From assembly GCA_900470095.1 (NCBI GenBank), contig UBZM01000056.1, positions 992 to 64,991 on the forward strand: a DNA stretch of 64,000 nt, written 5' to 3'. Origin of the DNA: Hyphomicrobiales bacterium. GTDB lineage: Bacteria; Pseudomonadota; Alphaproteobacteria; Rhizobiales; Beijerinckiaceae. The translations under genes and the position numbers were made by a program. Under the pieces are notes generated by a model that searched no databases, had not been told where the DNA came from, and saw only the letters and a list, made by a program, of their open reading frames with translations. Shown here piece after piece: positions 40,542-49,497 of this stretch (positions are counted from its first letter, which is position 1; each line of letters opens with the position of its first letter).

Positions 40542-41897
40542 ATGAGGCTGAATCAAGAATTGGCCGTTCCTGGCCCTGAGTGCGCATCACTGCTCGATAG
40601 GCGGAATGCCGCCGTGGCACGTGGCGTCGCGAACGGCCCGCCGGTTTTCGCTTCGCACGCCTCCGGCACGAAGCTGACCGATGTTGACGGCAATGCGTTC
40701 CTGGATTTCGCGGGCGGAATTGGCACGCTGAACGTGGGGCACGCTCACCCGGATGTGGTGCAGGCTGTAAAAGCGCAGGCCGACCAGTTCCTGCACACCT
40801 GCTTCAATATCGTGATGTATCCCGGGTATATCGATCTGGCCGAGAAGCTGATCGAGATCGTTCCCGGTTCATGGCCGAAAAAGGTCATGCTCCAGACGAC
40901 GGGCGCAGAAGCGGTCGAAAACGCCATCAAGGTGGCGCGCAGCGCGACGGGGCGGCAGGCCGTGATCGCCTTCGAAGGCGCCTTCCATGGTCGCACCTTC
41001 ATGGCACTTTCGCTGACTGCTAAGGCCCCGGCCTATAAGAGCGGGTTCGGGCCGCTCGCATCGGAGATCTACCGCGCGCCGTTCCCCGTCCTCTATCGCT
41101 CCGGCCATGAAAGCGAAGAGGCTTGCAGCGCGGCCGCCTTTGCCGAGTTTACCCGACTGGTCGAAATGGAGGTCTCCCCCGACGCCGTCGCTGCGGTGAT
41201 CATCGAGCCGCTTCAGGGCGAGGGCGGCTTTCATGCCGCGCCTGCGCCCTTCCTGAGGCAGCTCCGCGATTACTGCACGCGGCACGGTATCGTGCTCATC
41301 GCCGATGAGATTCAGTCCGGCTTCTGCCGGACGGGCGAGTGGTTCGCGACGCAGCATGCCGGCATCGAGGCTGATCTTTACACGCTCGCGAAATCCATGG
41401 GCGGAGGGTTGCCGATCGCCGCGTTGGTCGGCCGCGCCGAGCTGATGGATGCGCCCCGTGTCGGTGGTCTGGGCGGGACCTATGGCGGCAACCCTCTCTC
41501 CTGCGCCGCCGCCCTGGCCACGATCGCGGTGATGGAACGGGATGATTATCAGGAGAAGGCCCGCCGCATCGGTGCGGTCGTCGAGGATCGTTTCTCCGGC
41601 TGGGCGCAGCAATATGCGATCGTCGGCGATGCGCGTGGCCTCGGGGCGATGCGAGCCATCGAGATCGTACGGGATCGCAAATCTCACGCACCGGCCGGCG
41701 ATCTGGCGGCTCAGATCGTCGAAGAGTGCTATCGCAACGGCCTGATCCTGGTGAAGGCCGGCTTCCACGGCAACGTCATTCGCTTCCTTGGGCCGCTCTC
41801 GCTGGAGGCGGAGGAGTTGGAGCGCGGCCTCGGCATTCTCGGCGACGCGGTCGCCGCCGCAGACCGGCGCGCCAGCCCGCTGGCAATGAGCGCCTGA
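40542..41897 (+). CDS. Class III aminotransferase (4-aminobutyrate / omega-amino acid type)
   Basis: A 451-aa PLP enzyme moving an amino group from an omega-amino acid or amine to a ketoacid. Typical segments are FLDFAGGIGTLNVGHAHP (52-70), TTGAEAVENAIKVAR (119-133), FHGRTFMALSLT, the PLP-interacting Asp255-Glu256 (IADEIQSGFCRTG) and Lys284 (AKSMGGGLPIAA). GabT-like but substrate open. GGGAGG precedes the start. It is the first gene of a co-directional set running to about 50.8 kb. Confidence 0.92.
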   Translation: MRLNQELAVPGPECASLLDRRNAAVARGVANGPPVFASHASGTKLTDVDGNAFLDFAGGIGTLNVGHAHPDVVQAVKAQADQFLHTCFNIVMYPGYIDLAEKLIEIVPGSWPKKVMLQTTGAEAVENAIKVARSATGRQAVIAFEGAFHGRTFMALSLTAKAPAYKSGFGPLASEIYRAPFPVLYRSGHESEEACSAAAFAEFTRLVEMEVSPDAVAAVIIEPLQGEGGFHAAPAPFLRQLRDYCTRHGIVLIADEIQSGFCRTGEWFATQHAGIEADLYTLAKSMGGGLPIAALVGRAELMDAPRVGGLGGTYGGNPLSCAAALATIAVMERDDYQEKARRIGAVVEDRFSGWAQQYAIVGDARGLGAMRAIEIVRDRKSHAPAGDLAAQIVEECYRNGLILVKAGFHGNVIRFLGPLSLEAEELERGLGILGDAVAAADRRASPLAMSA

Positions 41898-41904
41898 GAT
41901 CGAC

Positions 41905-42882
41905 ATGAACACGCTTCTCAAGCTCAAGAACGCGCGCAAGGTCGTGAAACTGCTCGGCAATGCCGGGCCGGAGAGCCAGGTTCTAGTCCTCTACGACCTT
42001 TTCACCGACCACAATGTCGAGGCGCTGGCGATCGCCCTGTCCGAAGTCGGCGCGGGCGTGCACCTCATGCAGATCGAGGGCTCGTCACGACACGGTCGGC
42101 AGCTTTCCGAGATCACCACGCAAGCCATGAAGGCCTCGGATCTCGTCATCGGACTGACCCGCGCCAACATCGCTCATACCCAGGCCCGCCAAGAGGCGAC
42201 ACGCGCCGGTGTCGGCGTCATCGTTCTACCCGAGTCGCATCAAGGCGATTTCTTCCTGGCAGAGGGGTGGGAGGCGGATTTCGTGGCCTTGCGGCCGCAG
42301 ATCGAATGTCTGGCCGATGCCTTTACCGAAGCCGGCACTGCCCGCGTCACCAGTCCCGACGGGACGGACGTGACCATGAGCATCGCCGGGCGACGTGGTC
42401 GCGCGCTCCACGGTTTCGCCAACACGGTCGACATCTCCGCAGGCTACTGTCTCGAGGCCAGCCTGGCGCCGGTGGAGGGAACGGCGGAGGGCGTCATTGT
42501 CGTCAACGCCAGCATACCAGGCGTGAGCCTGATCCGTGACGAGCCCGTCCGCATCCACATGGAGAAGGGCATGGCGGTCGCGATCGAAGGCGGAGCCGAG
42601 GCCCGCATGTTCAGCGACCTCCTGAAGAGTTTCAACGATCCGCTGGTCTATAATCTCGGTGAACTCGGCGTCGGCATGAATCCGAACTGCGTTCTCGACG
42701 GCACCATGCTGTCCGATGAGAGCGTTTACGGCTCGATCCAGCTTGCCCTCGGAACCAGCGCCTATATCGGCGGCACAGTAAAGGCCGCTGCCCACTACGA
42801 CACCATCCTCACCGACGCCACGCTCGAGCTGGACGGACGCGCCGTCCTTCGCGGCAGGGACCTGCTGCTGGAGTACGTGTGA
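41905..42882 (+). CDS. M29 aminopeptidase / NicX (2,5-dihydroxypyridine dioxygenase)-like metalloenzyme
   Basis: A 325-aa protein of the M29 metalloprotein fold, shared by thermophilic aminopeptidases and by NicX, a ring-opening dioxygenase. Visible metal-type residues are Glu253 (GELGVGMNPN) and the pair His297/Asp299 (AAAHYDTILTD). The histidine that peptidases have in the G-x-x-H motif appears to be Gln279 (GSIQLALGT), a change in the direction of NicX. Peptidase activity is therefore doubtful. The gene starts seven bases after the aminotransferase and abuts the crotonase gene. Confidence 0.75.
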   Translation: MNTLLKLKNARKVVKLLGNAGPESQVLVLYDLFTDHNVEALAIALSEVGAGVHLMQIEGSSRHGRQLSEITTQAMKASDLVIGLTRANIAHTQARQEATRAGVGVIVLPESHQGDFFLAEGWEADFVALRPQIECLADAFTEAGTARVTSPDGTDVTMSIAGRRGRALHGFANTVDISAGYCLEASLAPVEGTAEGVIVVNASIPGVSLIRDEPVRIHMEKGMAVAIEGGAEARMFSDLLKSFNDPLVYNLGELGVGMNPNCVLDGTMLSDESVYGSIQLALGTSAYIGGTVKAAAHYDTILTDATLELDGRAVLRGRDLLLEYV

Positions 42883-43655
42883 TGGGCATCGAGGTTTCGC
42901 GCAACGGAACAGGCGTGGTGACGGTCCTGCTCAACCGTCCCGAGAAGCGCAACGCTTTCACCATGGAGATGTACCAGGCGTTCGGCGTGGCCTTCTCCGA
43001 GCTTGAGAGTGATGACGCGGTCCGCTGCGTCATCGTCAGGGGCGCCGGCGGGCATTTTTGTGCCGGGAGTGACATTGGCGGCTTCAGCGATGATCGCGAC
43101 GGGCGCCAGCAAGCCCGCGACTATGCCGACTTCACGCTTGCGATGACGGACCGGCTCAAGAACCTGCGTCACCCGACCGTCGCCTGCATCGAAGGCGCTT
43201 GTGTCGGGGGCGGCCTGGAGATCGCCTCGATGTGCGACATCCGGATCGCGGCGCGCTCGGCCCGGTTCGGGGTGCCGATCAACCGGATAGGCATCACCCT
43301 GGACTACCGCGAGCTTGAGGACATCGTCGCCGTCATCGGCCATTCCGCCGCGCTCGAAATCCTGCTGGAAGGTCGAATCTTCGGAGCCGAGGAGGCTCTG
43401 TCGAAAGGACTCGTGACCCGGCTTGCCGATGATGATGCCGTCGCCGCCGAGGCCTATGGCGCCGCAGAGCGGATCGCCGGCGCGGCGCCTCTGGTCAATC
43501 GCTGGCACAAGAAATTCATCCAGCGCCTGCGGCAGGGCGGGACGCTGACGCCGGAGGAAAGTGACGAAGCCTATGCCTGCTTCGACACCGAGGATTACCG
43601 GCTGGGCCGAGCGGCGTTCGGACAGAAGATCAAGCCGGCATTTGTCGGGCGCTGA
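42882..43655 (+). CDS. Enoyl-CoA hydratase/isomerase (crotonase) family protein, atypical active site
   Basis: A 257-aa crotonase-fold enzyme acting on a CoA thioester. The oxyanion-hole segments are GGHFCAGSDIGGF (56-68) and GACVGGGLEIASMCDI (105-120), with Glu113 at the position of rat hydratase Glu144. The second catalytic glutamate (Glu164) is replaced by Asn134 in FGVPINRIG. It is therefore unlikely to be a simple hydratase; isomerase, hydrolase or lyase chemistry is possible. TGATG coupling to the preceding gene (GTG at 42879 is an alternative start). Confidence 0.88.
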   Translation: MGIEVSRNGTGVVTVLLNRPEKRNAFTMEMYQAFGVAFSELESDDAVRCVIVRGAGGHFCAGSDIGGFSDDRDGRQQARDYADFTLAMTDRLKNLRHPTVACIEGACVGGGLEIASMCDIRIAARSARFGVPINRIGITLDYRELEDIVAVIGHSAALEILLEGRIFGAEEALSKGLVTRLADDDAVAAEAYGAAERIAGAAPLVNRWHKKFIQRLRQGGTLTPEESDEAYACFDTEDYRLGRAAFGQKIKPAFVGR

Positions 43656-43662
43656 CAAGAAG

Positions 43663-44880
43663 ATGACAGGTAAAATTCCGATGAGCAGCCGTCCGTCGCC
43701 AATTTCCGGCATGAAGGTCCTCGATCTCTCCCAGATCATGGCGGGGCCATACTGCACCATGGTCCTGGCCGATCTCGGTGCCGAGGTGATCAAGGTCGAG
43801 AAGCCCGTCACCGGCGACGATTCCCGCGAGATGGGCCCCTATGTGAACGGCGAGTCGACTTGCTTCGCGCAGATCAACCGGAACAAGGAGGGTATCTCCC
43901 TCAACCTGAAGGATCCGCAGGCGCGCGAAATCCTTTACGACATGGTCCGCTGGGCCGATGTGGTGGTGGAGAACTACCGTGTCGGCGTGACGAAGTCCCT
44001 TGGGGTCGACTACGAGACGCTGAGCAAAATCAATCCGCGCCTGATTTACTGCTCGGTGTCCGGCTACGGCCAGACGGGCCCCTATTCCGGGAAGGGCGGC
44101 TTCGACCTGGTCGCCCAGGGCCTGACCGGCATCATGAGCATGACCGGCGAACCCGACGGCCGACCCCTCAAATCCGGTATCGCGATTTATGATGTCGGAG
44201 CTGGTCTGACGGCAGCCTATTCGATCATTGCCGCCCATGTTCACCAACTCAAGACCGGTGAAGGCCAGCACATCGACATCTCGCTCGCCGAGTGCGGTCT
44301 GCCCTGGTTCATCTGGGAGGCTGCCGCCTATTTCGCCGAGGGCACGGTGGCAAAGGCGACGGGCAGTCGCCACCGCGTTTCGGCGCCCTATCAGGCGCTG
44401 CGCACCGGCGACGGTTTCCTCATCATCGGTGCCGCGAATCAGCGGACCTGGGAGAAACTCTGTCGCGATGTGATCAACCGTCCGGAATTGATCACCGACC
44501 CGCGCTTCGCGACCAATATGGACCGGCTTGAGAACATCAAGGCGCTCGAGCCCCTGCTCGAAGAAGCGTTCGCCTCCGCCGATGCTGCGACCTGGATCGC
44601 GCGCTGCGAGGAGGCCAGTGTCCCGTGTGGTCCGATCAACGATTTCGGACAGGCGATGAATGACCCGCATTACATCGCTCGCGGCATGATCGAGGAGATC
44701 GACCATCCGAAGCTCGGTGCCATGCGGATGATCGGCATTCCGACGAAATTCTCGAAGACGCCAGGTGCAATCAGAAAGCCGGCCCCCCTGCTCGGGGAGG
44801 ATACCGACAGGGTCCTGCGTCGGTTCGGCATTTCGGATGACCAGATCGCGAGCCTGCGAGGCCGCGGCGCCGTTCAGTAG
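43663..44880 (+). CDS. CaiB/BaiF class III CoA-transferase
   Basis: A 405-aa enzyme that moves CoA between carboxylic acids through an aspartyl intermediate. The catalytic aspartate is Asp148 in GKGGFDLVAQG. Other hallmarks are MKVLDLSQIMAGPYCTMVLADLGAEVIKVE, ISLNLKDPQAREI, and GEGQHIDISLAE. An ATG at 43681 is an alternative start. Next to the crotonase gene it indicates that the pathway substrate or an intermediate is activated as a CoA ester. Confidence 0.92.
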   Translation: MTGKIPMSSRPSPISGMKVLDLSQIMAGPYCTMVLADLGAEVIKVEKPVTGDDSREMGPYVNGESTCFAQINRNKEGISLNLKDPQAREILYDMVRWADVVVENYRVGVTKSLGVDYETLSKINPRLIYCSVSGYGQTGPYSGKGGFDLVAQGLTGIMSMTGEPDGRPLKSGIAIYDVGAGLTAAYSIIAAHVHQLKTGEGQHIDISLAECGLPWFIWEAAAYFAEGTVAKATGSRHRVSAPYQALRTGDGFLIIGAANQRTWEKLCRDVINRPELITDPRFATNMDRLENIKALEPLLEEAFASADAATWIARCEEASVPCGPINDFGQAMNDPHYIARGMIEEIDHPKLGAMRMIGIPTKFSKTPGAIRKPAPLLGEDTDRVLRRFGISDDQIASLRGRGAVQ

Positions 44881-44951
44881 GCCGTCACTCCGGGGCGGAA
44901 AGCCGCCCCCAACCATCCAAGAATAACGGCAAAAGCCAATATAGGGGAACG

Positions 44952-46193
44952 ATGATGAAACAGCCTTACAATCTGTCACGCCGCGCCTTTCTGGTCTCAG
45001 GGACCGCCGCCGCGGGCCTAGGAGCACTTCCAGGCCAGAGCTTCGCGCAGGGGGAACGAGTCTTTCGGCTCGGCGCGCTGAACTCGATCACCGGCATCGG
45101 TGGCCCCTACGGCCCCTACATGTTGGAAGCGATCAAACTAGCGGTCGCCGAGGTCAATGCCGCCGGTGGTGCGGCGGGCCGCAAGTTCCAGCTCTTCGCC
45201 GAGGATGACCAGACGAAGCCCGAGGCGGCTGTCCTCGCGGTCAAGAAGCTCGTCGAGATCAACAAGGTCGAGGCGGTCGTAGGCATCTGGGCCTCCTCCG
45301 TGGGCCTGGCGACGATGCCGATCACCAACGACGCCAATCTGATCACGATGAACACCTGCGGCGCGCCGGAGATGCTGACCGAGAACAAGAAGGGCCTCGC
45401 CTGGATGTTCCAGGCTTCCAATGCGATCTTCGGGAATGCCTTTGCGGAGGTTGCGCGGCGCCGTGGCTTCAAGCGCCCCGCCGTCATGGCCTTCAACAAC
45501 TCGACCTTTGTCGGGCAGGCAAACTATTTCAAGAGCGCCTGGGAGGCCAATGGCGGCAAGGTCAGCGCCTTCGTCATCTATGAGCCCAATCAGAGCAGCT
45601 ACCGGACGGAGCTGGCCCGTGTCCTGGCATCGAAGCCGGACGTCATCTCACTCAGCGCCTATCGCCCCGACGCCACCATCATCCTCAAGGAATGGTACCA
45701 GAGCGGCCAGGACTGCAAGTTCATCATGCCCGGCTGGACGGCCAACGAAGACCTCGTCAAGGCGCTGGGCAAGGAAGCGACGGAAGGGCTGATCTCGATC
45801 TCGAATGTCGCAGCCGAGCAGCATCCGGCGTTCAAGCGTTTCGCAGCCGAATTCAAGACGATCACCAAGCGCGAGCCGGATATCTTTGCCGCGCAGTGCT
45901 ACGACATGGTGATCACGCTTGCTCTCGCCCTCGAAGCTGCCGGAGCCCAAGCGGACGTCGCCGCCATCAACGGCCAGATCCGCACGGTCACCGGGACGGG
46001 AGGCACCAAGGCCAACTCCTTCGTCGAAGGCCGCGATATCCTGCGCAAGGGACAGAAGGTCGATTATGACGGGGCGTCCTCGCGTCTCGAGTTCGGCAAG
46101 CATGGCGAGACGGTGCCCGATTTCGGTGTGTTCGACATTCAGGACGGACGGCTCGTCCTGAAAGAGACCATCCCCGGCCAGTTGCCGGCATAG
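44952..46193 (+). CDS. Branched-chain amino acid-type ABC transporter substrate-binding protein
   Basis: Exported receptor of 413 aa with a Tat-type signal (LSRRAFLVSGTAAAGLGALPGQSFAQ). The periplasmic binding fold of the LivK/AmiC group follows (FRLGALNSITGIGGPYGPYMLEAIKLAVAEVNAAGG, then EDDQTKPEAAVLAVKKLVE). It is the first of five transport genes. LivK-like receptors in catabolic operons bind amides, aromatic acids or amino acids; the amidase downstream makes an amide ligand plausible. Confidence 0.92.
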   Translation: MMKQPYNLSRRAFLVSGTAAAGLGALPGQSFAQGERVFRLGALNSITGIGGPYGPYMLEAIKLAVAEVNAAGGAAGRKFQLFAEDDQTKPEAAVLAVKKLVEINKVEAVVGIWASSVGLATMPITNDANLITMNTCGAPEMLTENKKGLAWMFQASNAIFGNAFAEVARRRGFKRPAVMAFNNSTFVGQANYFKSAWEANGGKVSAFVIYEPNQSSYRTELARVLASKPDVISLSAYRPDATIILKEWYQSGQDCKFIMPGWTANEDLVKALGKEATEGLISISNVAAEQHPAFKRFAAEFKTITKREPDIFAAQCYDMVITLALALEAAGAQADVAAINGQIRTVTGTGGTKANSFVEGRDILRKGQKVDYDGASSRLEFGKHGETVPDFGVFDIQDGRLVLKETIPGQLPA

Positions 46194-46206
46194 GAAGTTC
46201 GCACCG

Positions 46207-47082
46207 ATGGATTGGATCTCGATCGCAAACGCGGTCATCAACGGCGTCGTGATCGGGATGCTCCTTGCGTTGCCCGCACTCGCGATCACGCTCGTGTTCG
46301 GCATCGCTCGCTTTCCCAACGCGGCCACGGGCGACTACATGACGCTCGGCGCGTACACGACCATCGCTTCCCAGATGTTTCTGGGAGGCTCCATCGTGGT
46401 AGCCGTGCTCGGCGCTATGACGATGACCGCGGCCATCTCGCTGCTGATGTATTTCTGGGTCTTCCGGGCGCTGGCGGAACGTTCGCACGTGTCCCGGCTG
46501 ATCGCCTCCATCGGCGTCGCCTTCGCCGTTCGCAGCACGATCACCTTTTTCGCCGGGCAGGACCAGTATGTCGTGGACCTGCCGCTGGTGCGTGCCTGGA
46601 ATTTCGGGGGTATCCGCATCCTGCCGACGGATCTCTACATCGTCGGCGCTGCACTGATCGCGCTCCTGCTGGTTTTCTGCGTCATGTATCTGACCCCGAC
46701 GGGGCGGCGCATGAGGGCGATCGCGGACAGCCCGGAACTGGCCGCCGCAAGCGGCATCCGTGCGCGCAGGGTGATGATCTTCCTCTGGGCCGTGGCCGGT
46801 GCATTCTGCGGTCTTGGCGGTGCGCTGCTGGGCATCAAGGCCGTGGTGCTGCCCGAACTCGGCTGGGAACTCCTGATGCCGATGTTTGCCGGCGTGATCC
46901 TCGGCGGGATCGGCAGCCCTGTCGGGGCGGTCCTGGGCATCGTGACGTTCAGCATCGCGCAGGAAGTCGCGAGCTTGTTCGTCGGCCCTGCCTACAAGGT
47001 CGTCCTCGCCTTCCTGATCCTTCTTTGCGTGCTGCTCCTGCGACCGCAGGGAATGTTCGGCCGTCCGATTGCAGCGAGGTGA
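46207..47082 (+). CDS. livH: Branched-chain amino acid-type ABC transporter permease, LivH family
   Basis: A 291-aa inner-membrane permease with about eight helices. It opens WISIANAVINGVVIGMLLALPALAITLVFGIARFPNAATGDYM and carries the coupling-loop region GRRMRAIADSPELAAASGIRARRV. It starts 13 bases after the receptor gene. It pairs with the LivM-type protein to form the channel. Confidence 0.93.
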   Translation: MDWISIANAVINGVVIGMLLALPALAITLVFGIARFPNAATGDYMTLGAYTTIASQMFLGGSIVVAVLGAMTMTAAISLLMYFWVFRALAERSHVSRLIASIGVAFAVRSTITFFAGQDQYVVDLPLVRAWNFGGIRILPTDLYIVGAALIALLLVFCVMYLTPTGRRMRAIADSPELAAASGIRARRVMIFLWAVAGAFCGLGGALLGIKAVVLPELGWELLMPMFAGVILGGIGSPVGAVLGIVTFSIAQEVASLFVGPAYKVVLAFLILLCVLLLRPQGMFGRPIAAR

Positions 47083-47086
47083 TGCC

Positions 47087-47980
47087 ATGGAAGGCTATTT
47101 GATCGCGATCTCGATCAGCGTGCTGATCTATCTCCTGATGGCGAGCGGGCTGGCGCTTCAATACGGCTTCACTGGCCTGGTGAATTTCGGCCATGTCGGA
47201 TTCTTTGCGATCGGCTCTTACACCTCGGCCCTGCTTGCCCTGAAGGGGGTGCCGATCCCGGTCTCTCTGGCGGCAGCTACGGCGCTCGCCGCCCTTGCCG
47301 CCTACCCGTTGGGGATGATCTCGCTGCGGCTGGGCGGTGACTACCTCGCGATTGTCACACTGGGTTTCTCGGAAGCCGTCCGCATGACCTTGCAGACAGA
47401 GGAGTGGCTGACGCGCGGCATGCACGGGCTGCCTGGCATCCCCAGGCTCTTTGCCGGCTGGGTCGATCCAAGAATGATCGATTTCTGCATCTTCCTGCTT
47501 CTGCTTGCAGTCTGTGCGGTGGTCTTCCTTCTGATCCATCACATCATCCGGAGCCCGTTCGGTCGCGTGATCGAAGCCATCCGTGACAACGAAGTTGCGG
47601 TCAGGGCGCTGGGCAAGAACCCGGCCCAGTTCAAGACGCGGTCCCTGATGATCGGGGCCGGAATCGCGGGGCTCGCGGGCGGACTCCAGGCCCATTACCT
47701 GACCTTCATCAGCCCCGAGCAATACGTCCCGCTCATCACCTTCTACATCTGGATCGCCCTGGTCCTGGGCGGCGTCGGATCGTTGCGTGGCGTGGTCATT
47801 GGAACCGTCCTGCTTGTCGGCTTCCTCGAAGGGTCGCGTTTCCTGCGCGATGTCTTCACCGGTGTCTCGGAGGTCCAACTGGCGAGCGTCCGGATCTGGA
47901 TCATCGGCATGGCCCTGATCTGCGTCGTGCTCTACCGCCCGCAAGGCCTGTTCGGAAAATCGTCGCGGAGGAGCAACTGA
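47087..47980 (+). CDS. livM: Branched-chain amino acid-type ABC transporter permease, LivM family
   Basis: A 297-aa permease. LivM hallmarks are ASGLALQYGFTGLVNFGHVGFFAIGSY, the LGGDYLAIVTLGFSEAVRM loop, and SPFGRVIEAIRDNEVAVRALGKNPAQFKTRS, which meets the ATPases. The start at 47087 lies four bases after livH. Its TGA overlaps the next ATG by one base. Confidence 0.93.
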   Translation: MEGYLIAISISVLIYLLMASGLALQYGFTGLVNFGHVGFFAIGSYTSALLALKGVPIPVSLAAATALAALAAYPLGMISLRLGGDYLAIVTLGFSEAVRMTLQTEEWLTRGMHGLPGIPRLFAGWVDPRMIDFCIFLLLLAVCAVVFLLIHHIIRSPFGRVIEAIRDNEVAVRALGKNPAQFKTRSLMIGAGIAGLAGGLQAHYLTFISPEQYVPLITFYIWIALVLGGVGSLRGVVIGTVLLVGFLEGSRFLRDVFTGVSEVQLASVRIWIIGMALICVVLYRPQGLFGKSSRRSN

Positions 47981-48741
47981 TGGCGCTCCTTTCCATCACC
48001 GATATCACGGCTCGCTTCGGCGGCTTTCGTGCCCTCGACTATGTTTCGCTCGAGGTCGGCGAAGGCGAACTGGTCGGGTTGATCGGAACGAATGGTGCGG
48101 GAAAGAGCACCCTGTTCTCGGTCGCCACCGGCTATATCCCGGCGGGGTCCGGCAGCGTGGTTTTCCAGGGCGAGAACATCACCGAGGTTCCGGTCCATCA
48201 GCGGGTCCGGCGCGGTCTCGCCCGCACATTCCAGGTTCCGCGCGAATTCAGCCACATGACGGTGTTCGACAACCTGATGGTGGGGGCGCGGGATCAGCGT
48301 GGCGAGAAGCTCGGCGCCCTGGTCTTCGCGCGCGGCGCGATCCGGCAGGAGGAAGAGCGACTCGCCGAGCGCGTGCGGGAGGTGATGGCCTTCCTCAACC
48401 TCGCGCGCGTCTCGGACGAACTCGCGGGCAAGCTCTCGGGCGGCCAGAAGAAGCTGCTCGAGATCGGCCGGCTGCTGATGCTCGAACCCAAATGCATCCT
48501 CCTCGACGAGCCCTTCGCCGGAGTGAACCCGGTTCTGATCGAGCAGCTCTGCGACCGGATCGTCGAGTTGAACCGGCGCGGCATCGCTGTCCTGATCATC
48601 GAGCACAATCTCGCCGAGCTCGCGCGCATCGTACCCCGACTCTACGCGATGGATCGTGGCCGGGTCATTGCCAGTGGCACGCCTGACGCGGTTCTCGCCG
48701 ATCCGGGCGTGCGCGAAGCCTATATGGGAGGGGTGATATGA
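47980..48741 (+). CDS. livG: Branched-chain amino acid-type ABC transporter ATP-binding protein, LivG family
   Basis: A 253-aa ATPase. Walker A is GTNGAGKST near 37-45, the signature KLSGGQKKLLEIGR near 149-162, and Walker B CILLDEPFAGVNP near 172-184. The insertion between Walker A and the signature (RTFQVPREFSHMTVFDNL) is typical of LivG. Confidence 0.94.
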   Translation: MALLSITDITARFGGFRALDYVSLEVGEGELVGLIGTNGAGKSTLFSVATGYIPAGSGSVVFQGENITEVPVHQRVRRGLARTFQVPREFSHMTVFDNLMVGARDQRGEKLGALVFARGAIRQEEERLAERVREVMAFLNLARVSDELAGKLSGGQKKLLEIGRLLMLEPKCILLDEPFAGVNPVLIEQLCDRIVELNRRGIAVLIIEHNLAELARIVPRLYAMDRGRVIASGTPDAVLADPGVREAYMGGVI

Positions 48742-49481
48742 GCCTTCTGCAAATCGCCAAACTGTCAGGCGGTTATGGCGACGTCGATATCATCACCGGT
48801 ATCGACATGCATGTCGGCGCCAAGGAAATCGTCACGATCGCTGGCACCAACGGCGCCGGCAAGTCCACCCTCATCAAGGCGGCGATGGGCATCCTGCCGC
48901 GCATCGCCGGCACGATGGTGTTCGACGGCATCGATCTGATGAAGCTGCAGATCGAAGACCGCGTCCGCATCGGCATTTCCTACGTGCCGCAGGTCCGGAA
49001 CGTCTTTGGCACCCTGACCGTGCTGGAGAACCTGCAGGTCGTGGAACACGCGCCTGGCAAGAGCGCGCGGATCCGCGACATGTTCGATCTCTTCCCCGCT
49101 CTGGCGGGGCGGCGCGGCACCTATGCGGAAAACCTCTCCGGCGGCGAGCGTCAGCAACTCGCCTTTGCGCGGGCCCTGATGTCCTCGCCCCGCCTGATCC
49201 TGCTCGACGAACCGTCCGCGGCGCTGTCGCCGGCGCTGACCGACCAGGTCTTCGAGGAGGTCAAGCGGCTTCCGCAGGCCGATGTCGCGGTGCTGATGGT
49301 CGAGCAACGGGCGCGCCAGGCGCTCGCCTTCAGCGACCGCGGATACATCCTCGATGCGGGGCGCATCGTCTTGTCCGACACAGGAGCAAGCCTGCTCGCC
49401 AACGAGGAAATGGGCGACGTCTATATCGGACGCGGCCAATCCCAGGCGGCAATGCCCCACGCACCCTCCACGCACGTCTAG
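48738..49481 (+). CDS. livF: Branched-chain amino acid-type ABC transporter ATP-binding protein, LivF family
   Basis: A 247-aa ATPase with Walker A GTNGAGKST near 34-42. The LivF-type segment VRIGISYVPQVRNVFGTLTVLENL is present, with signature LSGGERQQLAFARAL and Walker B LILLDEPSAALSP. ATGA overlap with livG. It completes the importer encoded from 44952. Confidence 0.94.
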   Translation: MSLLQIAKLSGGYGDVDIITGIDMHVGAKEIVTIAGTNGAGKSTLIKAAMGILPRIAGTMVFDGIDLMKLQIEDRVRIGISYVPQVRNVFGTLTVLENLQVVEHAPGKSARIRDMFDLFPALAGRRGTYAENLSGGERQQLAFARALMSSPRLILLDEPSAALSPALTDQVFEEVKRLPQADVAVLMVEQRARQALAFSDRGYILDAGRIVLSDTGASLLANEEMGDVYIGRGQSQAAMPHAPSTHV

Positions 49482-49497
49482 AAACGGGACAGGCACA

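Noticed and set aside
45988..47944. Long minus-strand frames opposite the Liv operon
   Set aside because: Low-complexity charged sequences opposite well-conserved permease genes; high-GC antisense artefacts.
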